Positions 1-8,051 of a stretch of 64,000 nucleotides of DNA are shown here, piece by piece. Source of the stretch: Clostridia bacterium (GTDB lineage: Bacteria > Bacillota > Clostridia > Oscillospirales > CAG-272); assembly GCA_017472255.1 (NCBI GenBank), contig JAFUQU010000028.1, forward strand, positions 48,097-112,096, in the 5' to 3' direction. The first letter of the stretch is position 1. Each line of letters starts with the position of its first letter. A program made the position numbers and the translations under genes. Below the pieces are notes generated by a model that saw nothing but the letters and a program-made list of their open reading frames with translations, searched no databases and had not been told where the DNA came from.

Positions 1-1527
1 CAGCATAGCTTTCAGCTCGCCGATGGAACAAATCCCCTCATAGCAGGCGCGGATGACCACCAGCGAATCCACCGCGCTGCCGAAGCATTTGCAGGTCAGC
101 GACGAATTGTTGTAGCGCGCGCCGCCGCAGAGGGCGTCCACGCCGCTCTCCATGCTGCTTGCAAAGGTCGCCGACAGCAGCGGAATCGGGTAAATCTGAT
201 CGTACAGCTTCTCCCAGCGGCTCACAAGCTCCATCGCCGTTTCAAGGGCGTACCGCACCTGCGCCATCACGGCGGCATAGAAGGCTTCAAAGCCGTCGAA
301 GCCCTCCGGGTCGCCGGTGGAAACGCCGATCTGCTTCCCGGTCAGCGGGTCAACGCCGTCGTTCAGCGCCAGCTCCACCGCCTTGGCGATGTTCATGCCG
401 CCGTTTCCGGTGCAGCCCACCTCCTTGCCAAAGGCGGTCGGCTCGTAGCAGCCGATGGGCACGTAATCCCGGGCGTCGGCTTCGTCAATGCCGACAGCGG
501 TCAGCGCCCGAACGCAGGTGTCGTCGCAGATGAACACGAAGCTGCTGTTGCCCCGGCGGATGCTGTCGCAGACCGCACGCAGCAGCGGTTCGGGCGTTGA
601 GGACGCCACGCGGACGTGAATCTTCGGGCTGTGAATATCCAGGGAACTGTAAACCTCCACGATTTTCAGCGACAGCTCGTTGGAGGCGTCGCTTCCGTCG
701 GAAAGCTGTCCGCCGATGTAGAACGGCAGGTCGAAGGGCACCTTCATGCTCCAGCACTGCCAGAAGAAGACGGCAAGCTGCCCGGACAGCTCGTTCTCCA
801 ACACGCCCCGGGCAATATCGGCGCGCCAGAATCGAATCAGCAGTCGATCCAGACCGCCCAGCGAACGGGTGCGTTCGCCGTCGATATACTCCAGCACGCG
901 GAATTGCAGGATGATCAATTGCAGCGCCTCGTCGAAGGTTTGGGGCGCACGTTCTGCCAGCGCCCGGAGGTTGGCGGTGGTCGCGCCCTCCGCCGAATCC
1001 GCCAGGCGGAGGGATGCGCGGATAACCGCCTCGTAAGAGGTGACGCAGGCGTCGTAGAAATCGTCGTGTCCCGGATTCTTCGCCTTCGACGCCAGCGCGC
1101 GGTCGATCAGTCCCCGCCAGCCCAGATTCAGCAGGACTTCCCAATCGGGGCAGAGGTGTCCGTAATCGGGATTGGCGAGGATAAATTTCAGCTCCCGAGC
1201 GTCCCTGGTTTCGGCAAGGCGGGCGGTCAGCGCCGGGTCGATAACCTGATTCTGCCGCCGATAGAGCAGCTTGGTCAGGATTCCCTCGGCGTTGATGCCG
1301 TCGGCGTAACGCTGGGCGGGAATTGTGCCGATCTGCGCGTTGTCCAGCAGATACGCCAGAACGGCGGCGCGGACGGCGACGGCGGGCTTGCCCTCGGCGA
1401 AAAGACGGTCGTTCAGCGCATAGGCGTTCTCGCTCAGCGTGTCATGGGATAAGCCCGTGGCGGGATTGTAGAGCGACGGACGATCGGAATAGGCGCAGGT
1501 GATCGCATCGCGGTCAAAATTGTACAT
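1..1527 (-). CDS. Glycyl radical enzyme, PFL-like domain (C-terminus beyond left edge)
   Basis: Open on the minus strand for 509 codons to the window edge with no stop, so the gene is partial. ATG at 1527 has AGGAAG about 8 nt upstream. The active-site cysteine codon is at 448-450 (residue 360) inside PIGCYEPTA. The Cys-x-Glu pattern is that of the eliminase branch of the family (glycerol and propanediol dehydratases, choline lyase), where the Glu is the general base; pyruvate formate-lyase has two adjacent cysteines instead. The glycine-radical loop should lie left of base 1 and cannot be seen, nor can an activase. The N-terminal part is shorter than in the characterised dehydratases. It follows the lipoprotein gene by 21 bp, so the two are probably co-transcribed. 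Family firm; substrate unknown. Confidence 0.85.
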   Translation of the reverse strand, partial: MYNFDRDAITCAYSDRPSLYNPATGLSHDTLSENAYALNDRLFAEGKPAVAVRAAVLAYLLDNAQIGTIPAQRYADGINAEGILTKLLYRRQNQVIDPALTARLAETRDARELKFILANPDYGHLCPDWEVLLNLGWRGLIDRALASKAKNPGHDDFYDACVTSYEAVIRASLRLADSAEGATTANLRALAERAPQTFDEALQLIILQFRVLEYIDGERTRSLGGLDRLLIRFWRADIARGVLENELSGQLAVFFWQCWSMKVPFDLPFYIGGQLSDGSDASNELSLKIVEVYSSLDIHSPKIHVRVASSTPEPLLRAVCDSIRRGNSSFVFICDDTCVRALTAVGIDEADARDYVPIGCYEPTAFGKEVGCTGNGGMNIAKAVELALNDGVDPLTGKQIGVSTGDPEGFDGFEAFYAAVMAQVRYALETAMELVSRWEKLYDQIYPIPLLSATFASSMESGVDALCGGARYNNSSLTCKCFGSAVDSLVVIRACYEGICSIGELKAML

Positions 1528-1548
1528 GAAAATCGCTTCCTTTTGGGT

Positions 1549-2994
1549 TTAATCGAGTCCGGCAAAGGTTTCCTCCAGCTTGGCGATGCCGGCTTCGATG
1601 GTGGATTTGCTGGATTCAAACATGGACGCTGCGGCTCTGGCACGGATTGTGGCGTTGCCGAACAGGTCGTTCAGACCGCCGCCGATGGTGGAGGCAAAGG
1701 CGAAGGTCACGTCCATCATGATGGAGCTGTTGATGATGTCGATGACCGCCTTGTTATCCTCGCTGCGGGTGAATTTTTCCTTGAGCGCAAACTCGTAATA
1801 GGCGGGAACCACGTCGGTCATGCTGATGCAGTTGTAGGCGTTCAGTACGTTCAGGGTCATTTCGGGATTGTTCGCAGTCTTGGGAATGAAGTACATACCC
1901 GAGCCGGTGCCCATCTGAACATGGTAACTCTCCTGCTCCTCGTCCAGCTTGGGCTGAGGAATCATGCCGAAATCGCTCTCCATGTCGCGCAGGTTCTCGA
2001 CGGTGAGGATGGTCTCATTGTAGAACAGCGCCTGATTGTTGATGAACATGGGGGTCAGCTCGTAATTTTCGCTCAGCATATAGGTCTCATTCCGGTCGCT
2101 GAGTATACCGACCAGCTTATCCGCCGCGTTGGAGAATTTCTCGGTCAGACCGGAGAAGACCAGCTTACCATCCTTGTCCTTGGACAGCGGGTTCAGCCCG
2201 AGGGCGGTCTGGAAGCCGCGCTGCGGGGTGTCCTTGAAGATGTAGCCGAACTGGTCGCTGGTATCGAACTTGCCGTCCGAGTTCAGGTCGATGGTCATGT
2301 CCTTGGTGAGGGCGAGGAACTTGTCAACCGTCCAGCTGCCGTCCAGAACCAGCTGCATGGGGCTTTCCAGCTTGTATTCCTCCACCAGCTTCTCGTTGTA
2401 GTACATGATGTAGGAGGACTTGTACATGGACAGCAGACCCGAGCCGCAGATACCGAACAGCTTGCCGGATACGGACAGGTTCTCATCCATGTCCGCCGCC
2501 CACCAGGGGTCGTCCAAATTGATGCCGTCCAGATCGAGGTAGTTCAGGAACAGACCCTCCGGCGCGACGGTCATGGTCACGGCGATCATGCCGTCCACCA
2601 GATCATAAGCTCCGTCGCCCGCCATAACGCTCTGTTTGATCAGACCGTTAAAGGTGTCCTTCGCCGCCCACGCACCGGCTTCGGCGATGTAGTTAATCTT
2701 GACGTTGTACTTTTCCTCGACGGCGCGGTCGCGGTTGTACTCGGCGTCGTCCACGATTTCGCCGGTCTGCTCCTCGGCATATTCGTAGGTATGCTCCAAA
2801 GGCAGCAGAATGTTGAAATCGACGCCGCCGTAATCTACGGTTGGCAGGGTGTCAACGAGAGCCGTTTCGACGGCGGTGGTGGTGTCATTTTCGCCAGACG
2901 CGGTGGTGTCGGAGGGGGTGGCTGCGTCGCCGCAGGACGCGAGGATGCCGGTCAGCATAGCCGCCAGCAGACAGAGGGAGATGTGTCGCTTCAT
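1549..2994 (-). CDS. Extracellular solute-binding lipoprotein
   Basis: 481 aa. The N-terminus is a lipoprotein signal with lipobox LTGILASC followed by a Ser/Thr/Ala-rich tether, so the mature protein should be anchored outside the membrane. The body resembles family 1 ABC solute-binding proteins. Around the middle it contains DLNSDGKFDTSD, a DxNxDGxxDxxD calcium-loop pattern like EF-hands and dockerins. No permease or ATPase gene is adjacent, so it would have to use a transporter encoded elsewhere. It heads a two-gene operon with the glycyl radical enzyme and is divergent from an AraC regulator that may control it. A related but frameshifted protein lies at 45986-47475. Confidence 0.85.
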   Translation of the reverse strand: MKRHISLCLLAAMLTGILASCGDAATPSDTTASGENDTTTAVETALVDTLPTVDYGGVDFNILLPLEHTYEYAEEQTGEIVDDAEYNRDRAVEEKYNVKINYIAEAGAWAAKDTFNGLIKQSVMAGDGAYDLVDGMIAVTMTVAPEGLFLNYLDLDGINLDDPWWAADMDENLSVSGKLFGICGSGLLSMYKSSYIMYYNEKLVEEYKLESPMQLVLDGSWTVDKFLALTKDMTIDLNSDGKFDTSDQFGYIFKDTPQRGFQTALGLNPLSKDKDGKLVFSGLTEKFSNAADKLVGILSDRNETYMLSENYELTPMFINNQALFYNETILTVENLRDMESDFGMIPQPKLDEEQESYHVQMGTGSGMYFIPKTANNPEMTLNVLNAYNCISMTDVVPAYYEFALKEKFTRSEDNKAVIDIINSSIMMDVTFAFASTIGGGLNDLFGNATIRARAAASMFESSKSTIEAGIAKLEETFAGLD

Positions 2995-3021
2995 AGGGGA
3001 ACCTCACTTTCATTTTTTCTA

Positions 3022-3051
3022 ATTATACCATGCATCTGCACAAAAAATCAA
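3022..3051 (-). promoter_or_regulatory. Promoter for lipoprotein-glycyl radical enzyme operon
   Basis: Read on the minus strand: TTGATT (3046-3051), 18-bp spacer, TATAAT (3022-3027), preceded by TGG. It lies 28 bp upstream of the lipoprotein ATG. Confidence 0.6.
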
Positions 3052-3165
3052 TGCAGATTCCGAAACAGATTGGACAAAACGAAACAGGAATTACATGAAT
3101 ACACATTTTTCTATCCGCACACGCACACGCCTCGCCCGTCGTTCCCTACGGACGAAATTCCCCTC

Positions 3166-3194
3166 TTGACAAAATCAGCGGAATGCGGTATACT
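3166..3194 (+). promoter_or_regulatory. Promoter for AraC-led operon
   Basis: TTGACA (3166-3171), 17-bp spacer, TATACT (3189-3194): near-consensus sigma-A promoter 30 bp before the AraC start. It is back to back with the lipoprotein promoter. Confidence 0.7.
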
Positions 3195-3223
3195 TATCAT
3201 ACCAATTGTAAAGGAGACCGCCC

Positions 3224-4021
3224 ATGAAATCCCCTTTCTTTGAGCACAATCAAATCGTCACACGGCTGGTGCTCTGCGTCATCATGCCGCCGGAACTGGA
3301 GCCGACCATTAACCACTACGACCGGGAATCCCATGGCTTCGCCTACAACCTGTCCAGCGCTGTGACCTATCACTTTGACAACGGTCCCTCCCTGTTCTGC
3401 GGCCCGGGACAGCTGATTTACCTGCCCAAGCACAGCTATTACCACGTTGAGCGGACACGGCAGGGAAGCTGCGCCTGTATCAACTTCGAGATTCTTGACG
3501 ACGACCTGCCCCCCGAGCCGTTTCTGCTGACGGTCAGCGACACCGCCCGGCTGGAACAGATCTACACCGCCGCCGACAAGCAGTGGAGCCGCAAAGCGCC
3601 CAGCTATTACCACGCCTGTATGTCCAACCTCTACGACCTGATGGCACAGGTTCGCACCGAGCTTGACCGCCCCTATCTGGATTCCGGAAAAGCCGACCGC
3701 ATCGCCGACGCGGTGCAGTATATCAACGACGCCTACACCACGGAGGACATCTCCGTGGTGGAGCTTGCCGCCATGTCCGGCATGAGCGAAGTCTACTTCC
3801 GCCGGCTGTTCAAGGCGCGCTGCGGCGTTCCCCCGGCGAAATATATCAAAAACCGGCGCATCGAGCGGGCGAAGGAGCTGATTCTCTCCTCCCTCTGCAC
3901 CATTGAAGCGGCAGGACAGCTCTCCGGCTTCTCCGATCCCGCCTATTTCTGCCGGGAGTTCAAATCCGTCACCGGCATGACCCCCACCGAATACCGCAAT
4001 CACCACAAAAACAAGGAGTAA
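3224..4021 (+). CDS. AraC-family transcriptional regulator
   Basis: 265 aa. The N-terminal half looks like a cupin-type sensor domain (PGQLIYLPKHSYYHVE), and the last 100 residues are the double helix-turn-helix of the AraC family (ISVVELAAMSGMSEVYFRR, then GFSDPAYFCREFKSVTGMTP). ATG 3224 follows AAGGAG by 7 nt. It is divergent from the lipoprotein/glycyl radical enzyme operon, whose expression it most likely controls in response to a sugar or related ligand. The gene behind it starts 2 bp after its stop, so four genes appear co-transcribed. Target and ligand are inferred from position only. Confidence 0.85.
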   Translation: MKSPFFEHNQIVTRLVLCVIMPPELEPTINHYDRESHGFAYNLSSAVTYHFDNGPSLFCGPGQLIYLPKHSYYHVERTRQGSCACINFEILDDDLPPEPFLLTVSDTARLEQIYTAADKQWSRKAPSYYHACMSNLYDLMAQVRTELDRPYLDSGKADRIADAVQYINDAYTTEDISVVELAAMSGMSEVYFRRLFKARCGVPPAKYIKNRRIERAKELILSSLCTIEAAGQLSGFSDPAYFCREFKSVTGMTPTEYRNHHKNKE

Positions 4022-4023
4022 AC

Positions 4024-4512
4024 ATGGAATACACATCGCACCGCGCCTCTCCCAACGAGCTGGCGCGCATCTGGGAAAAGGACGTCGCCGCCAATCCCGG
4101 CGAAGAACGCTGGGAACGCTGGCGGCTGGAATACATCGGTTACAACAAATCGGGGCGCGCCGTCACCTTTGTGGTTACGGCGGACGGCGATCCGGTGGGT
4201 CAGGGAACGATTCTGCTCGACCCGTCCTGTTCGGCCATCCGGGGGCGGACAGCTCTCTGCGACGGCGTGAGCGTGGGCAACATCAACGCCCTGCGCATCG
4301 AAAAAGCCCACGAGGGTCAGGGACATATCTCCCGCATGGTTCGCGGCATGGAAGAATACGCCGCCGCCCATGGGCTTCGTGCGCTGACCATCGGCGTGGA
4401 AGCCGCCGAAGCGCGCAATCTGGCAATCTATCTGCACTGGGGCTACACGAAGCTCGTCCACCACGACATCGAGGATGGCGAGCTGGTGCTCTACTATCGA
4501 AAGGAATTATAA
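4024..4512 (+). CDS. GNAT-family N-acetyltransferase
   Basis: 162 aa. It has the acetyl-CoA-binding core of GNAT enzymes around residues 90-145: IEKAHEGQGHISRMVRGMEE is the Q/RxxGxG/A-type pyrophosphate loop, followed by the usual late beta-strand with ARNLAIYLHWGYTK. Start ATG lies 2 bp after the AraC stop. The stop shares one base with the next ATG (TAATG), indicating translational coupling with the Nudix-GNAT gene. The acceptor molecule cannot be told from the sequence. Confidence 0.8.
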   Translation: MEYTSHRASPNELARIWEKDVAANPGEERWERWRLEYIGYNKSGRAVTFVVTADGDPVGQGTILLDPSCSAIRGRTALCDGVSVGNINALRIEKAHEGQGHISRMVRGMEEYAAAHGLRALTIGVEAAEARNLAIYLHWGYTKLVHHDIEDGELVLYYRKEL

Positions 4513-5438
4513 TGACTGTACACTTTTCCCCGCTCTGCGAAACCAATCCGGCTGATCTCGCCTTCGCCGTCATCGCCGCCCGATATCGGGGGCAATGGCT
4601 TCTGGTTCGCCATCGGGAGCGTTCCACGTGGGAAATCCCCGGCGGACATCGGGAGCCGGGGGAGGATATCACCGCCACTGCCCGGCGGGAGCTTTGGGAG
4701 GAAACCGGCGCGTCCGACTTCGATCTCGTCCCGGTCTGCCGCTATCACGTGGACGACAACGCCAGCCGGGCGGGCATCCTCTTTCTGGCGCAAATCCGCG
4801 CGCTGGGTGAGCTTCCCCCGTCCGAAATCGCCGAACGCCGCCTTTTTGACGAGCTGCCTGACAACCTCACCTACCCCGAAATTCAGCCCCACCTGCACGG
4901 ACGCGCCTACCGCGCGCCCTTTGTCGGCGGGTCGCCTTACCCCATCCGACGCGCCGTTGCGGAAGATTACGCGGACTTCGCCCGGGTGCTCTGTCAGTGC
5001 TGGCGGGAAACTTACGCCGGGCTGATTCCCGACGACGTGCTTGACCGCAACACCGACGAGGTACACCGCCGTCAGATGTTCGCCTCCATCATGGGCAAGC
5101 GGGGGCAGTTCTACGCCATCGCCTTCGACGGTCTGCGTCCGGTGGGCATCGTCAATGCGGGCGTGTCCCGGGAGGACGGCGATCCCGCGGATATGGGCGA
5201 GCTGGCGGCGATTTACACGCTGGCGGAAACCTACGGCAGCGGATTGGGTCAGGCGCTGTTTGACGCGGCGATGGACGCCCTGCGCGGGATGGGAATGGCT
5301 CAGGCGAAGCTGTTCGTGCTGGAAGCCAACGGACGCGCCCGCCGGTTCTACGAGAAGAACGGCTTCACGCTCACCGACCGCCTTCCCTATGGCGGCCCCG
5401 GCGAAACGCCGCTGGTCTGCTATCAGAGGGTGCTGTAA
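4512..5438 (+). CDS. Nudix hydrolase fused to GNAT acetyltransferase
   Basis: 308 aa, two domains in one frame. Residues 1-140 are a Nudix domain with a complete Nudix box beginning GHREPGE and ending RELWEETGA, which fits GX5EX7REUXEEXGU. Residues 145-308 are a GNAT domain (IRRAVAEDYADFARV, then TYGSGLGQALFDAAMDAL as the CoA loop, then NGRARRFYEKNGF). Both starts and stops overlap neighbouring genes (TAATG at both ends), so it belongs to a tightly coupled operon with a second acetyltransferase and a DUF402 protein. Nudix enzymes hydrolyse nucleoside diphosphate-linked compounds; pairing one with an acetyltransferase may mean sequential action on one metabolite, which is inference. Confidence 0.85.
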   Translation: MTVHFSPLCETNPADLAFAVIAARYRGQWLLVRHRERSTWEIPGGHREPGEDITATARRELWEETGASDFDLVPVCRYHVDDNASRAGILFLAQIRALGELPPSEIAERRLFDELPDNLTYPEIQPHLHGRAYRAPFVGGSPYPIRRAVAEDYADFARVLCQCWRETYAGLIPDDVLDRNTDEVHRRQMFASIMGKRGQFYAIAFDGLRPVGIVNAGVSREDGDPADMGELAAIYTLAETYGSGLGQALFDAAMDALRGMGMAQAKLFVLEANGRARRFYEKNGFTLTDRLPYGGPGETPLVCYQRVL

Positions 5439-5971
5439 TGGAAAACAAACTGAAAATCAAAACGCTGGAACGCGCCGACTGGAGGCGAATTACCGCCCGG
5501 CGCTTCATCCACCGCACGCTGTCCGGCGGCATGGAAGCCGCGCTGCTGCGCATGGATGAGGTTCGCGCCCCGCTGTTCAAGGATGTCTGCGGCGTGCGCA
5601 CCTGTCTGGCTGACCGGGGCTACACATGGATGCAGATTGCGCCGCCGAACGAAAACTGGTGGCTGACCGTCATGGTGAACGACCGGGGCGAGATCGTTCA
5701 GTATTATTTCGACGTGACGCTGGAAAACCGGGTGAACGGCGGAGAATCCTGTTTCGTTGACCTATATCTGGACGTGATTGCTTCCGCCGACGGACGGCTG
5801 GAGCTGATTGACGAAGCCGATCTGGACGAAGCGCTGTCGAAAGGCATGATCACGCCGGAGCAGCATACGCTGGCGCATCGGACTGCCGACCGGCTGCTGG
5901 CAGAAATTCCGCCGCGATTTGCCGAGCTGGAGCGGTTCTGCTATGAAACGCTGGCGGGGTTTGAACAATAA
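5438..5971 (+). CDS. DUF402-domain protein, probable nucleoside di/triphosphatase
   Basis: 177 aa. It matches the DUF402 pattern: WWLTVMVNDRGEIVQYYFD, then ENRVNGGESCFVDLYLDV, and an acidic helix with DEADLDEAL. Characterised DUF402 members include Firmicute nucleoside tri/diphosphate phosphatases and FomD, which use clustered acidic residues to bind metal; the same Asp/Glu-rich segments are visible here. The ATG overlaps the stop of the Nudix-GNAT gene, making this the last of four co-transcribed genes, with a strong terminator right after it. The biochemical activity is by family, not proven here. Confidence 0.75.
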   Translation: MENKLKIKTLERADWRRITARRFIHRTLSGGMEAALLRMDEVRAPLFKDVCGVRTCLADRGYTWMQIAPPNENWWLTVMVNDRGEIVQYYFDVTLENRVNGGESCFVDLYLDVIASADGRLELIDEADLDEALSKGMITPEQHTLAHRTADRLLAEIPPRFAELERFCYETLAGFEQ

Positions 5972-5975
5972 AATT

Positions 5976-6006
5976 CGGGCAGGGAGCCTTCATGGCTCCC
6001 TGCCCG
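5976..6006. terminator. Bidirectional terminator hairpin
   Basis: Perfect 13-bp arms CGGGCAGGGAGCC (5976-5988) and its complement (5994-6006) with a 5-nt loop. It sits between the convergent DUF402 gene and the propeller gene. Confidence 0.75.
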
Positions 6007-6011
6007 GTTTG

Positions 6012-7046
6012 TCATTCCAGCAAAAATTCCTCCGCCCGGAACGAGTATCCGCGAATCTGCGCCTTGGGCGCGTCGTCCACGATGTAATTGACCACGTAAA
6101 TTTCGCCGTCGTCGAACTGCACCCAGCCGGTATAGCCCAGATCGGACACCAGGCTGCGGTCAAAATCGATGGGGAAAATCCGCGCCGACTGCCCGCCGCG
6201 CTGGGTAATCAGCGCGCTTTCGGACGGCATCAGCGCGCCGAAGACGTTCTGCGTCCACGAGCCAAGCCAGCCCTTGCCGCCCTGCATGAAACGGTAGGTA
6301 ATCAGCATCCGCCCGTCCCGCAAAATGCCCGCCGTGGGACGATGACAGCCGGGCAGCGGCACATTGTAAACACCCTCCCAGCTCTCGCCGCCGTCGCGGG
6401 AAATTGCCTTGAAGCAGTCCCAGCCCTGACCAGAATTCTCTCGCAGGAACGCCGCGATCACCCCCGGCTCCACCTCCACCATGGACGCCTCGCACAGATT
6501 ATAGCGCGGGGCGCTGGCCATGGTGATCTGCTCCGACCAGCTTCCGCCCTGATCGTCCGAATACCAGACATATTCGGTCAGCTTCTTCGTTTCGGGGTCG
6601 GGATGGTGCGCTGCCAGCAGCCAGCGCCCGCCTTTCAGCTCCAGCAGGCGGTCGGGCACGATGCCCCTGGCGGGGGTGGCGATGGGGCCCGTCCAGCTCT
6701 CGCCATTATCTTCGCTGAGCCAGAGGTGAACGACCGACTTCCCTTTTTCGTTCTCGCTGGTGCTGGTGATATAGTCGCAGACCAGCGCCAGCCGTCCGTC
6801 AGACAGCTTGGAAATCCGCGCGCAGTTGTAATAAGCATCCCGCCGCCCCGGTTCGGTGAGGTAACGCTTCGCCGACCAGCTGCGCCCCCGGTCGGTGCTG
6901 GTGACAAGGGCGAGCCGCGCCTTATCGCGATTGTTGTGATGCTCGCATTCGGAGAAGACGCAGACCAGCGTCCCCGCATCGGTGAGCACCACATCCGGCC
7001 AAGCTTCGTAGATCGAATTGTCCCGGCTGACAGTGAATTTTTGCAT
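6012..7046 (-). CDS. Sialidase-like six-bladed beta-propeller with Asp-boxes
   Basis: 344 aa from ATG 7046, which has GGAGGG 8 nt upstream; the longer open frame upstream lacks a ribosome site. Four Asp-box motifs (SxDxGxxW) are visible: STDRGRSW, SEDNGESW, SDDQGGSW and SRDGGESW, the hallmark of sialidase/BNR propellers. There is no signal peptide, so it should be cytoplasmic. The FRIP/YRIP arginine motif typical of true GH33 sialidases is not seen near the N-terminus, so a different glycosidase or lyase activity is as likely. It converges on the AraC operon. Two other propeller proteins of this general kind are at 15397-16404 and 49160-50245. Confidence 0.75.
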   Translation of the reverse strand: MQKFTVSRDNSIYEAWPDVVLTDAGTLVCVFSECEHHNNRDKARLALVTSTDRGRSWSAKRYLTEPGRRDAYYNCARISKLSDGRLALVCDYITSTSENEKGKSVVHLWLSEDNGESWTGPIATPARGIVPDRLLELKGGRWLLAAHHPDPETKKLTEYVWYSDDQGGSWSEQITMASAPRYNLCEASMVEVEPGVIAAFLRENSGQGWDCFKAISRDGGESWEGVYNVPLPGCHRPTAGILRDGRMLITYRFMQGGKGWLGSWTQNVFGALMPSESALITQRGGQSARIFPIDFDRSLVSDLGYTGWVQFDDGEIYVVNYIVDDAPKAQIRGYSFRAEEFLLE

Positions 7047-7159
7047 GGTGAATCCCTCCTCGGACATATTGTTATCCCTATTGTACCACATTCTGCGGCG
7101 GAATGGAAGCATCAAATTCACCATTTTGCAAAAAAATTGCATCATTCGGTTGAAATGGC

Positions 7160-7188
7160 TGTACAAATGACGGGATTTGTGGTATAAT
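7160..7188 (+). promoter_or_regulatory. Promoter for EEP-Trk genes
   Basis: TGTACA (7160-7165), 17-bp spacer, TATAAT (7183-7188) preceded by TGG (extended -10). The 17 nt at 7176-7192 recur exactly at 55515-55531. Confidence 0.6.
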
Positions 7189-7239
7189 GTTAATATATAT
7201 TTTGATCGGCGCATGACCGCGCCAAAAAGGAATCCACCA

Positions 7240-8034
7240 ATGCCCAACCTGCAAATTGCCACCTTCAACTTAAAAAGCGACCTTCTCTGCCTTGGCGCCC
7301 ACGCATGGGCGAAGCGTCGGGAACTCATCCTGCGGATGCTTCGGGAACTGAACGCCGACATCACCGGCGTTCAAGAGCTGACGCCCCGTATGCGTTCCGA
7401 CCTCTCCCGCGAGCTGACCGACTGCACCCTCGTGGGTCGGGGACGCTGCCGGAATTTTCTCAACGAACACGCGGACATCGTGGTCAGAAACGGTCTGCGC
7501 GTGCTGTCGGAAAGCACCTTCTGGCTGTCAAAAAAGCCTGACCGGGTCAGCAGTCTCATCGCGCCCCGCTATCCTCTGTCCTGGATTTTCCCCCGCATCT
7601 GCACCACCGCCGAGGTAACGCTCCCCGAGGGGCAGCGCATCCGGGTCTTCAACACCCATCTGGACGTGCTCAGCGAGGGACTGCGCCGCTGGCAGCTTAC
7701 CTTCATCTGTCGCCGCATTTCCCAGTATCAGGAAAGCGATCCTCTGCCCACCCTGCTGATGGGCGATTTCAACGCCAGCCCCAAAGCGCGCTCCATTCAA
7801 TCGCTGGAAAACGGCTACGGCTTCCCTGGCGTCCGGCTGCGCTGCATCACCGCCGATACCGATGGCGGCACCTATCACCACTTCCACGGCGGCGAAGGCA
7901 TCAGACGGCTGGACTACATCTTCGCCAGCGAGGAATTCTCGCTTATCGATGCGCAGGTCATCCGCAGCTGCTACGACGGGCGCTATCCTTCCGACCACTA
8001 CCCGCTGCTGGCATTGCTGAAGCTGTCTACATAA
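7240..8034 (+). CDS. Endonuclease/exonuclease/phosphatase-family protein
   Basis: 264 aa. ATG 7240 has AAGGA 9 nt upstream. The fold is the metal-dependent EEP superfamily (DNase I, Mg-dependent phosphodiesterases): LQIATFNLK at the N-terminus, DITGVQELTP with the metal-binding Glu, LMGDFNASP with the catalytic Asp-x-Asn, and SDHYPLLA with the catalytic His at the C-terminus. No signal peptide. Substrate could be DNA, phospholipid or a small phosphodiester; sequence does not decide. It is 17 bp ahead of trkH and probably co-transcribed. Confidence 0.8.
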   Translation: MPNLQIATFNLKSDLLCLGAHAWAKRRELILRMLRELNADITGVQELTPRMRSDLSRELTDCTLVGRGRCRNFLNEHADIVVRNGLRVLSESTFWLSKKPDRVSSLIAPRYPLSWIFPRICTTAEVTLPEGQRIRVFNTHLDVLSEGLRRWQLTFICRRISQYQESDPLPTLLMGDFNASPKARSIQSLENGYGFPGVRLRCITADTDGGTYHHFHGGEGIRRLDYIFASEEFSLIDAQVIRSCYDGRYPSDHYPLLALLKLST

Positions 8035-8051
8035 CACGAAGGAATGATTTT

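Noticed and set aside
485..1144. Minus-strand frame 485-1144 as a gene
   Set aside because: Arg-rich shadow; the glycyl radical enzyme frame runs through the same bases without stop.
6012..7046. True GH33 sialidase
   Set aside because: Asp-boxes present but no FRIP/YRIP motif or clear arginine triad.
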